NCBI GenBank assembly: GCA_965219485.1
Contig: OZ244774.1
Coordinates: 186,001 to 250,000 of the forward strand
Direction: 5' to 3'
DNA: 64,000 nucleotides
DNA from: UBA8337 sp937907245
Lineage (GTDB): Bacteria > Pseudomonadota > Alphaproteobacteria > RS24
Shown here: positions 6,787 to 14,787 of the stretch, piece after piece
Numbering within the stretch: the stretch's first letter is position 1
How the letters are laid out: every line of letters starts with the position of its first letter
Made by a program: the position numbers and the translations under genes
The notes under the pieces: generated by a model
Databases searched by the model: none
The model's input: only the letters and a program-made list of their open reading frames with translations
Told to the model about the DNA's origin: nothing

Positions 6787-9183
6787 ATGAAGTTCACCCT
6801 AAATTGGTTGCACGACCATCTCGACACAGACGCTTCGTTAGAGGCGATTGTCGATACATTGACGCTGATTGGTTTGGAAGTCGAAGAGCTGGTCGACCCC
6901 GCGGCCATGTTTGATAATTTTGAAGTGGCGGAAATTACGGCCACCGAGCCACACCCCGATGCAGATAAATTGCAAATCTGCACGGTGAAATCAGGCTCCG
7001 GTGAGCAAAAGCTGGTTTGTGGCGCCCCTAATGCGCGGCCCGGCCTTAAGGGTATTCTGGCGCAACAGGGCGCGGTCATTCCCAGCAATGGCATGGTTTT
7101 GGGCAAAGCGAAAATTCGCGGCGTCGAGAGCAATGGCATGATGTGCTCGGGCGCCGAGCTGGGATTATCTGGCGACCATGATGGTATTATCGAGCTGGAC
7201 GCAGATATCGCCATTGGCAGTTCTGCGGCGCAAGCTTTGGGCCAAACCGACCCGATGATTGAAATTGCCATTACGCCCAACCGTCCCGATTGTTTGGGCG
7301 TGCGCGGCATTGCCCGCGATTTGGCGGCGGCAGGTTTGGGCACATTGAAAGCCGATACAGCCATGCCCGTAAAAGGGGATAAACCATCGGTCATCAAGAT
7401 TAATGTCGAGGGAAATACTTGCCCTGTGTTTGCGGGATGCCTCATCGAAGGGGTGCAAAATCAAGCCAGCCCCGAGTGGTTGCAAACGCGGCTAAGAGCC
7501 ATCGGCCTGAACCCGATTAACGCTTTGGTAGATATCACCAACTATATTTCTTACGACCGCGGACGGCCTTTGCATGTCTATGACGCCGATAAAATAAGCG
7601 GTGGCGTGAGTGCCCGCCAAGCCAAATTGGGTGAAAGCTTTGTGGCCCTCGACGAGCAAACTTACGAGCTAACGCAAGCCGATTGCGTGATTGCCGATGA
7701 TAATGGCGTCTTGGGTCTGGGCGGCATTATGGGCGGCATGGAAAGTGGCTCGAGCTTGGAGACAAAAAACGTGCTGGTGGAAAGCGCGTGGTTTGACGCC
7801 GTGGCCATCGCCATGTCAGGTCGCCATCACCATATCGAGAGCGATGCGCGCTATCGTTTTGAGCGCGGCGTCGACCCTGCCTCCGTGGAGGCAGGTTTGA
7901 ACTTAGCGGTGCAGATGATTGTCGATATTTGTGGCGGCAAGCCGCAAGCCCCTGCCATGGGCGGGCAAGTGCCGGTGGTTGATATGAAAGTCGATTTCGA
8001 CCCCGCCCGCGTGCAGCAGCTCACCGGGTTGACGGTCGCGGAAGAGGAGATGCAACGCATTCTCGAAGCGCTTGGGTTTACTATCGAGACCGGAAAAACT
8101 TGGGTCGTAGGTGTGCCGAGTTGGCGCCCGGATGTTGTGGCGGGCTTACAAAGCAGCGCACATATCGTGGAAGAAATCACCCGTATTTATGGCCTGCAAG
8201 AAGTGCCGTCGACACCATTGCCAAAACGCACAGGCGTGGCTCAGCCGACGCTTACCTTGTCGCAACGCCGTGCCAGCTTGATGCGTCGAGCCTTGGCGGG
8301 ACGCGGTATGTTGGAGGCGTTAACTTGGTCTTTTGTTAGCCAAGAGCAGGCTAGTTTATTTAACGTCGCGGACGGGCTGAAACTGGCCAATCCTATTTCT
8401 TCAGAGCTGTCCCATATGCGACCGTCTCTCTTGCCGGGCCTGCTAAATGCTGTGCAGCGCAATAGCGACAGGGGCGCCCAGAGTTTAGCTTTGTTTGAGT
8501 TGGGCAATGAGTTTCTGGCCGCCGAGCCGGGCGCACAACGTTTTGTGGGAGCCGGCGTTCGCGCGGGCTTGGCGACGCCAAAAAATTGGCAAGGCCGAGC
8601 CACTTCGGTCGATGCCTATCAAGCGCGCGCCGATGCGCAAGCCGCTTTGGCCGCTTGCGGTGTTGAGGCCAGCGCTTTGCAAGTTCTGCCGTCTCTGTCG
8701 GATAGCTATCATCCGGGACGCTCGGGTATTCTGGCGCGCAATCCCAAGCAGCCGATGGCTGTGTTTGGCGAAGTGCATCCAGCTATTTTACAAGCCTTTG
8801 GCATCGATATGCCGGTGGTGGCTTTCGAGGTTTATCCCGATACGGTGCCAGCCCCCAAGGGGTTAGGCTCGCCGGCGCGCTCGGCTTTGGATTTACCTAA
8901 TTTGCAAAGCCTGCGCCGCGACTTCGCCTTTGAGGTCGAAGCAGATGTGCAAGCCGCGCAATTGGTGCGGGCGGCCAAGGGTGCCGATAAAAAACTAATT
9001 TCAGATGTCCGCGTTTTCGATGCCTTTGAAGGCGGTAATTTGGCTGAAGGGGTGAAATCGATTGCCTTGGAAGTCACTTTGCAACCGAGTGAAGCGACGC
9101 TCACCGATGTTGATATTGAAGCGGTAACCGTAAAAATTACCGAGGCCGTGGAAAAAGCCACCGGCGGCAAATTGCGCGGCTAG
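6787..9183 (+). CDS. pheT: Phenylalanyl-tRNA synthetase beta subunit
   Basis: 798 residues, the full family length. Visible modules in order: an N-terminal B1 domain (MKFTLNWLHDHLD), an EMAP-like tRNA-binding region (about 40-150, with PHPDADKLQICTV), the B3/B4 editing domain with ITPNRPDCLGVRGIARDL and HHHIESDARYRFERGVDP, the B5 DNA-binding-like fold, a catalytic-like core, and the C-terminal FDX-ACB anticodon-binding domain (SLRRDFAFEVEAD). It edits misacylated Tyr-tRNA-Phe and positions the tRNA. The ribosome site GGGAG is ten bases before the ATG. Confidence 0.97.
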   Translation: MKFTLNWLHDHLDTDASLEAIVDTLTLIGLEVEELVDPAAMFDNFEVAEITATEPHPDADKLQICTVKSGSGEQKLVCGAPNARPGLKGILAQQGAVIPSNGMVLGKAKIRGVESNGMMCSGAELGLSGDHDGIIELDADIAIGSSAAQALGQTDPMIEIAITPNRPDCLGVRGIARDLAAAGLGTLKADTAMPVKGDKPSVIKINVEGNTCPVFAGCLIEGVQNQASPEWLQTRLRAIGLNPINALVDITNYISYDRGRPLHVYDADKISGGVSARQAKLGESFVALDEQTYELTQADCVIADDNGVLGLGGIMGGMESGSSLETKNVLVESAWFDAVAIAMSGRHHHIESDARYRFERGVDPASVEAGLNLAVQMIVDICGGKPQAPAMGGQVPVVDMKVDFDPARVQQLTGLTVAEEEMQRILEALGFTIETGKTWVVGVPSWRPDVVAGLQSSAHIVEEITRIYGLQEVPSTPLPKRTGVAQPTLTLSQRRASLMRRALAGRGMLEALTWSFVSQEQASLFNVADGLKLANPISSELSHMRPSLLPGLLNAVQRNSDRGAQSLALFELGNEFLAAEPGAQRFVGAGVRAGLATPKNWQGRATSVDAYQARADAQAALAACGVEASALQVLPSLSDSYHPGRSGILARNPKQPMAVFGEVHPAILQAFGIDMPVVAFEVYPDTVPAPKGLGSPARSALDLPNLQSLRRDFAFEVEADVQAAQLVRAAKGADKKLISDVRVFDAFEGGNLAEGVKSIALEVTLQPSEATLTDVDIEAVTVKITEAVEKATGGKLRG

Positions 9184-9198
9184 GGCTTGGTTTGAATA

Positions 9199-9234
9199 GC
9201 GTCATTTGACACTCTTGTTATGGCGTCATTTGAC
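9199..9234. repeat. Direct repeat upstream of lepA
   Basis: GCGTCATTTGAC occurs twice, at 9199-9210 and 9223-9234 (24-base period), immediately upstream of the candidate lepA promoter. It could be paired protein-binding sites or a slippage duplication. Confidence 0.6.
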
Positions 9235-9237
9235 GCA

Positions 9238-9266
9238 TTGGCTCAAGGCCAAGTCAGTGCTATATC
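9238..9266 (+). promoter_or_regulatory. Candidate lepA promoter giving a leaderless mRNA
   Basis: TTGGCT (9238-9243), 17-base spacer, TATATC (9261-9266). The expected start site (about 9272-9273) coincides with the lepA ATG at 9273, and no Shine-Dalgarno precedes that ATG. Confidence 0.4.
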
Positions 9267-9272
9267 ACGGCC

Positions 9273-11079
9273 ATGAGTAAACAGACGCAAAACCACATTC
9301 GCAATTTCTCGATTATTGCCCATATTGACCACGGCAAATCAACTTTGGCCGACCGCCTCATTCAGTTGACCGGCGGCTTAAGCGCGCGCGAGATGTCCGA
9401 TCAAGTTTTGGACAATATGGATATTGAGCGCGAGCGCGGCATTACCATTAAGGCGCAAACCGTGCGGCTTGATTATACAGCCGCCGATGGCAACACTTAT
9501 CAGCTCAATCTTATCGACACGCCAGGCCATGTGGATTTTGCCTATGAGGTAAACCGCTCGCTGGCCGCCTGCGAAGGCTCGCTTTTGGTAGTCGATGCCA
9601 GCCAAGGCGTGGAAGCCCAAACCTTGGCCAATGTTTACCAAGCCATCGAGGTTGATCACGAAATTGTGCCGGTGCTGAATAAAGTCGATTTGCCTGCGGC
9701 CGAACCCGATCGTGTGAAGCAGCAAATCGAGGATGTTATCGGCCTAGATACCGAGCATAGCGTGGATATATCGGCCAAGACGGGCCTCGGTATTGAGGAT
9801 GTTTTGGAAGCGATTGTCACCCAATTGCCGCCCCCCGCCGGCGACCCTGAAGCGCCGCTGAAGGCCATGTTGGTGGATAGTTGGTATGACGCTTATTTGG
9901 GCGTTGTGGTGCTGGTGCGCGTTATCGATGGCACGATGAAAAAGGGTATGAAAATCCGCATGATGTCGTCAGGTGCCAGTCACCCGATTGACCAAGTTGG
10001 CGTGTTTCGTCCTAAGCGCGACACGGTGAAAGAATTGGGCCCGGGCGAGATAGGTTATTTCACCGCAGCGATTAAACAAGTGGCAGATACGCGCGTTGGC
10101 GACACAGTAACGGAAGAGCGCAACCCTTGCGAGATTGCGTTAGATGGCTTTAAACCATCGCAACCTGTTGTTTTTTGTGGCCTTTTCCCAACCGATTCGT
10201 CGCAATTCGAAGATTTGCGCGAAGCTATGGCGCGCCTTCGGTTGAACGATGCGAGCTTTGACTTTGAGATGGAAACCAGCGCCGCTCTTGGTTTTGGTTT
10301 TCGGTGCGGCTTTTTAGGCCTGCTGCATTTGGAGATTATTCGTGAGCGCATTGAGCGCGAGTTCGACATTGATTTGATTACCACGGCGCCGAGTGTGGTT
10401 TATCAATTGCACATGAATGATGGCTCGATGCAGGAGTTGCACAACCCTGCTGATATGCCAGATGTGATTTATATCGACCATATTGATGAGCCGTGGATTC
10501 GGGCTTCGATTTTGGTGCCAGACGAATATATGGGCGCAGTGTTAAAGCTGTGCGAAGACCGCCGCGGCAGCCAGATCAATTTGAGCTATGCGGGCAATCG
10601 CGCGATGTTGGAATATGAATTGCCGCTCAATGAAGTGGTGTTTGATTTCTATGACCGATTGAAAAGTGTGACTCGCGGCTATGCGAGTTTTGATTATAAG
10701 ATATCTGATTATCGCACGGGCGATTTGGTGAAAATGTCGGTTCTGGTGAATGCTGAACCGGTGGATGCGCTATCGACGATTGTTACACCGCGAACGTGCT
10801 GAGAGCCGAGGCCGGGCCATGTGCGAGCGGTTGAAGGATTTAATCCCGCGTCATTTGTTTAAAATTCCTATTCAAGCGGCTTTGGGCGGTAAAATTATTG
10901 CCCGCGAAACCATTGCTGCCTTGCGCAAAGATGTGACGGCCAAATGTTATGGTGGCGATGTAAGTCGGAAGCGCAAATTGTTGGATAAGCAAAAAGAAGG
11001 CAAGAAGAAGATGCGCCAATTCGGTCGCGTAGAAATCCCACAAGGCGCCTTTATTGCGGCGTTGAAAATGGACGACTAA
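9273..11079 (+). CDS. lepA: Elongation factor 4 (LepA), single-base frameshift
   Basis: Ribosome-bound GTPase (back-translocase/initiation fidelity factor). The G domain starts at once: AHIDHGKST (16-24), switch II DTPGHVDFAYE and NKVD, then the LepA-specific domains. The first frame stops at 10802 after 509 residues; the remaining about 98 residues (RERAESRGRAMCERLKDL..., the tRNA-contacting C-terminal domain) continue in the next frame from about 10786. Removing one A at 10785 joins them as TIV-HRERAESRG and gives the usual length of about 600. Either a sequencing/assembly indel or a recent mutation; LepA is dispensable in many bacteria. Confidence 0.93.
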
Positions 11080-11085
11080 ACACGC

Positions 11086-11113
11086 TTGCATCTCGCGGCC
11101 TGACAATTATAAG
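11086..11113 (+). promoter_or_regulatory. Candidate promoter for the repeat/tRNA-Ser region
   Basis: TTGCAT (11086-11091), 16-base spacer, TATAAG (11108-11113, five of six consensus). A transcript from about 11120 would cross both 89-bp repeats and the tRNA-Ser gene. Confidence 0.4.
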
Positions 11114-11132
11114 TATCCGAATACGACACATG

Positions 11133-11335
11133 GTGTTGGTGACGGACAGGTGGCCGACGCTAGAAGCGTTTGGTTACCGAAAGGTAACCTTAACGCGCTT
11201 TGCGCAGACGGGTTATCGTATGTGTTGGTGAAGGACAGGTGGCCGACGCTAGAAGCGTTTGGTTACCGAAAGGTAACCTTAACGCGCTTTGCGCAGACGG
11301 GTTATCGTATGTGTTGGTGAAGGACAGGTGGCCGA
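11133..11335 (+). repeat. 89-bp structured tandem repeats headed by tRNA-Ser 5' sequence
   Basis: Two full 89-base units (11133-11221 and 11222-11310) differ at one position (C at 11143 versus A at 11232). A third partial unit (11311-11335) merges into the real tRNA-Ser. Each unit contains GGACAGGTGGCCGA, the first 14 bases of the tRNA, then CGCT-AGA-AGCG, a long hairpin (11166-11196 in unit 1: GCGTT and GGTTACC arms closed by a GAAA tetraloop) and GCGC-TTT-GCGC. No 3' acceptor strand is present, so the units are not tRNAs. Function is unknown; a structured leader RNA or a tRNA-derived tandem duplication are both possible. Confidence 0.85.
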
Positions 11336-11412
11336 GTGGCTGAAGGCGCACGCTTGGAAAGCGTGTAGGCGTTTATAGCGTCTCGAGGGTTCGAATCCCT
11401 CTCTGTCCGCCA
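11322..11412 (+). tRNA. tRNA-Ser(GGA), CCA encoded
   Basis: Class II tRNA with a long variable arm. Acceptor strands GGACAGG / TCTGTCC pair with one terminal G-U. The anticodon stem CACGC/GCGTG holds the loop TTGGAAA, so the anticodon is GGA, reading UCC/UCU. The T arm has GGTTCGAATCC; CCA is encoded at 11410-11412. Its first 14 bases are repeated twice upstream. Confidence 0.97.
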
Positions 11413-11420
11413 CGCTAAAA

Positions 11421-11449
11421 GGGCTTGGCAGCTTCGCTGCCTTTGGCCC
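11421..11449 (+). terminator. Strong hairpin after tRNA-Ser
   Basis: GGCAGC-TTC-GCTGCC stem enclosed by a weaker GGGC/GCCC pair, nine bases after the tRNA CCA end. There is no T-run, so it is either a Rho-assisted 3' end or an RNA-processing structure. Confidence 0.35.
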
Positions 11450-11553
11450 GCCTAGCTGCAGCGTAATGGCATCGCCCCGAAGTCGGCCGTAGCCAACCCG
11501 ATTGCCAAGCTTCCTCCGCCTTGATAGGCTTCCCGCTAATCAGGGAGCGCACC

Positions 11554-12777
11554 ATGAACCGTAAAATTATTCTCTGCACTGTTATTGCTTTATTGCTAGT
11601 GCTTGGCGCGACGGCGTTTTTTATGGCCGATCGCATCGACCGCGCTCGCACGATAAGCACTTTATTTACCGGTGCCGAGCAATTAAAGAACTTCCCGCGG
11701 ATGTATAAAATTTTCCCATCTACAGAAATGGCGCCCGCGCCTTTTGCCAAACCGTTCCCGAAAGCCGCGCGCCAAATAGGCCTGCCCGAGAGTTTTATCT
11801 ACAAAGGTAAAAACTGGAACACGCTAGAGTTTCTGGGTCTCATCGATACTGCCGCGCTTTTGGTGTTGAAAGATGGCGAGATTATTCATGAGCAATATCG
11901 CGCGACGGGCGGCGAGAAAGTGCAGTGGATGTCTATGTCGGTGGCGAAAAGTTTTATCTCGGCGCTGCTGGGCATCGCCCTAGACGAGGGACATATTGGC
12001 TCCATCGAAGAGCCGATTTCCGATTATGTGCCGGAGCTTCGTAACTCGGCCTATGACGGCGTGCGCATTAAAGATGTTTTGCAAATGTCATCCGGCGCGA
12101 GTTGGAATGAAGATTACAGTGACCCCGAAAGCGACATCAATCGCTTTGGGCGGATTTTTGCTCTTGGTGGCTCGATGAATGAGTTTACCGCTACGCTGGA
12201 GCCAGACACAGAACCGGGAATTTTCAATAAATATAATTCCACTGATACGCAGGCCCTCGCCATGTTGCTGAGCCAAGCCACGGGCAAAAGCGTGACAGAT
12301 TATATGGTCGAGAAACTTTATCACCCCATGGGCGCTGAAAGCCCGGGCTATTGGCTGACCGATAGTGAAGGTATGGAAATGGGTTTTGCAGGGCTCAATT
12401 TAACGGCGCGCGACTATGCCAAATTGGGCGAGCTTTATCGCAATGGTGGAAAATTCGAAGGCCAACAACTCGTGCCAAACGAGTGGGTAAGCGCCTCCAC
12501 AACGCCCGATGGCCCACATTTATTACCCGGTGAGGACAACCCGCTCTCCAATTATCCTTGGGGCTATGGCTATCAGTGGTGGGTGCCCAGCGACAAGACC
12601 AATGATTTTGCCGCGGTTGGCGTTTACAATCAGTTCATCTACGTCTCGCCCAAAAACCGTATGACGGTGGTTATGTTGTCGGCTAACAGTGGCTATGGCG
12701 CTAGCCCCGATGGGGCGACGGATTATGAGTTTGAAGCAGCAGAATTTTTGCGCACGCTGGTGGAGGCCCAAAACTAG
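11554..12777 (+). CDS. Membrane-anchored serine hydrolase, beta-lactamase class C fold
   Basis: 407 residues with an N-terminal hydrophobic segment (about 4-24) that acts as a signal anchor to the periplasm. The penicillin-binding-protein-like fold shows SVAK (129-132, Ser129 nucleophile, Lys132 general base) and a YNS motif (227-229). The third motif is not an obvious KTG, which is common in the esterase and 6-aminohexanoate-dimer hydrolase subgroup that this protein resembles (WWVPSDKTNDFAAVGVYNQ segment). True beta-lactamase activity is therefore unlikely; the substrate is unknown. The ATG at 11554 follows GGGAGCGC. Confidence 0.85.
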   Translation: MNRKIILCTVIALLLVLGATAFFMADRIDRARTISTLFTGAEQLKNFPRMYKIFPSTEMAPAPFAKPFPKAARQIGLPESFIYKGKNWNTLEFLGLIDTAALLVLKDGEIIHEQYRATGGEKVQWMSMSVAKSFISALLGIALDEGHIGSIEEPISDYVPELRNSAYDGVRIKDVLQMSSGASWNEDYSDPESDINRFGRIFALGGSMNEFTATLEPDTEPGIFNKYNSTDTQALAMLLSQATGKSVTDYMVEKLYHPMGAESPGYWLTDSEGMEMGFAGLNLTARDYAKLGELYRNGGKFEGQQLVPNEWVSASTTPDGPHLLPGEDNPLSNYPWGYGYQWWVPSDKTNDFAAVGVYNQFIYVSPKNRMTVVMLSANSGYGASPDGATDYEFEAAEFLRTLVEAQN

Positions 12778-12896
12778 TCGCGCGGAGGTCCCTCGGGTTT
12801 ACCCGCCTTTAACGGCTTTGGGTTCATCGTTTTCTCCTAACCCCTTTTTGTTTTGACGCCTATAGTGGGGGGAACAAAAAACAAGGGAGAAACCCG

Positions 12897-14332
12897 ATGG
12901 AGTTTGTCATCAATACTTTGCTGCTTATGGCGGCCCTTTTCATTACCGTCATTGGCACGGCCATGGCCTTTTTGGTTCTGGTTTATTGGCGCGATCGCTT
13001 GCAAACAAAAAATGCCATTCACCGCAATTACCCCGTGCTGGGGCACATGCGTTATATTTTGAAAGAAATGGGCGTGTTCTTTCGCAGCTATTTCTTCTCA
13101 GCCGACCGCGAGGAGCTACCGTTCAATCGGTTTCAGCGCGATTTCGTAAACAGTATGGCCGACAGCAGAGGCGGGGTCATTGCCTTTGGCTCGAATTATC
13201 CTTTGCACTCGGCAGGCTCCATTCGCTTTGCCAATAGTTTTTACCCCACGCTTGAAGAAGATGTTTTGCACGTCAAAAAAGTCACCTTCGGGCCTGACAC
13301 GGCGAAACCCTATACCACCCAAAGCTATTTCAATGTGTCTGGAACGTCCTATGGCTCTATGTCGGGCAGCGCCATTCAAGCTCTGTCGGCGGGTGCCAAA
13401 CTCGCTGGCGCGTGGCACAATACGGGGGAAGGCGGGTTTTCGCCGTATCATAAAAAGGGTGGGGGCGACACGGTGTTTCAAATCGGCACAGCCAATTATG
13501 GCGTGCGCGATGAGCACGGCGATCTCGACTATGATAAATTGGCCGCGCTGGCCGAAGACCCACAGATTGTGATGTTCGAGATTAAATTGTCGCAAGGCGC
13601 CAAACCCGGCAAAGGCGGCATTTTGCCTGCTGCCAAAGTGACCCAAACCATCGCCGAGACACGCGGCATTCCACAAGGTGAAGACAGTATCTCGCCCAAT
13701 CGACGCAAAGACGTCGGTAACGCCGAAGAGTTGGTGGCGCTGATTAAGCGGGTGCGCGAAACTACGCAAAAAACCCGTCGGCATTAAATTCGTGCCGGGG
13801 CGCACGAAAGATTTGGATGGCATGCTTGAGGCTTTCCAAGCCCATAAAGTGTTTCCAAGTTTCATCACCCTCGATGGTGCCGATGGCGGCACGGGGGCAG
13901 CGCCTGCTGCCTTGATGGACCATGTGGGCATGACGTTGGATGAGAGCCTGCCCGCGCTTATGGCGAAGCTAGACGAGACGGGCTTGCGCGATACGATATT
14001 GGTCTGCACTTCGGGCAAACTGGTCACCCCTGCCGAGATTGCTTGGGCTTTGTCAGAAGGCGCGGTGGCGGTTTAATTCGGCTCGCGGGCCGATGTTCGC
14101 GCTCGGCTGTATTCAAGCCCTACAATGCGATAAGAACACCTGCCCGACTGGCATTACGACGCATCAAAAACGCCTCGAGCGCGGGCTCGACCCAGAGGTG
14201 AAATCGCATCGGGTGGCTAATTATTTGACCAATACCAAAAAGCAGGTTGGCTATATTGCCCATGCGACGGGCGCTAATTGCGCGCGCTCTATGCGCCGCG
14301 ACCGGGTGTTTCGCATCGGGGAGGATAGCTAA
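12897..14332 (+). pseudogene. FMN-binding glutamate synthase-family protein, two frameshifts
   Basis: About 478 residues once two +1 insertions are bypassed. The N-terminus has a membrane helix (about 7-28) then RRxYPVLG-like HRNYPVLGHMRYI, typical of the membrane-associated FMN-dependent GltB-domain family. The core matches: GSMSGSAIQALSAGA, ITLDGADGGTGAAP, and the Cys cluster CIQALQCDKNTCPTGI. Frame 1 ends at 13787; an extra A in the A6 run 13768-13773 shifts to the next frame (KPVGIKFVPGRTKD). An extra T in TTT 14072-14074 shifts again (NSARGPMFALGC). The gene is either broken or the sequence carries indel errors. It probably uses FMN and an Fe-S cluster; the substrate is unknown. Confidence 0.85.
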
Positions 14333-14628
14333 TGCCGAAACAACAACCCGAAGAAGAATGCAAAGTTACCAAAACCCTAGACGTGGTGACCCGCTTAAGC
14401 CATGTGGTGAAGCGGGGGCTCATTAAGCAGCGGATTTTTGCCGCCACTTGGTCGATGATTGTGTTTCTCGCCATCCAGTCTTACCTAACATCTACGATGA
14501 CGATGGCGACCAATATGTGGCTGATGCTTGGGGTGGGGGCCGCCTATTTAGGCTGGATTGGGGTGGCGCTGCGCCAGTTAAAAACCCTTGATAAAGAATA
14601 TGCCAGCAAGCTGGCGGAAGTGGAATAA
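14332..14628 (+). CDS. Small two-helix membrane protein
   Basis: 98 residues, no family recognised. A charged N-terminal third (PEEECKVTKTLDVVTRLSHVVKRG) precedes two hydrophobic segments (about 40-58 and 62-80) and a short charged tail. The A of its ATG is the last base of the upstream TAA, so translation is likely coupled to the FMN-binding glutamate synthase-family protein; it may be that enzyme's membrane partner. Confidence 0.7.
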   Translation: MPKQQPEEECKVTKTLDVVTRLSHVVKRGLIKQRIFAATWSMIVFLAIQSYLTSTMTMATNMWLMLGVGAAYLGWIGVALRQLKTLDKEYASKLAEVE

Positions 14629-14640
14629 GCGCTGAGGCAC

Positions 14641-14690
14641 AGAGAGGATACCCTCGAGGATACTCTCGACTATATCCCCGACTATATATT
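14641..14690. repeat. Imperfect short duplications upstream of glcB
   Basis: GAGGATAC followed by CTC-type bases occurs twice, then CGACTATAT twice, within 50 bases of the 159-base gap before glcB. The rest of the gap is AT-rich near AATATTATT; no clear -35/-10 pair was found. Confidence 0.45.
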
Positions 14691-14787
14691 GCCTCCCCAT
14701 ATTGCTTAAGAGACCAAAAACGAATAGGTTGCGGTCAATATTATTCGTCGCGCCATCGGGTCGCGCGATATTTTTTTGGAGAGCAAA

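Noticed and set aside
5982..7445. 487-residue minus-strand ORF across pheS/pheT
   Set aside because: Antisense shadow of conserved synthetase genes, with no family match and low-complexity composition.
10750..10830. Programmed frameshift in lepA
   Set aside because: No slippery sequence with a pseudoknot or stop context typical of recoding; a plain one-base insertion is simpler.
11133..11310. The tRNA-Ser-headed repeats as functional tRNAs
   Set aside because: They lack a 3' acceptor strand, anticodon stem and T arm.
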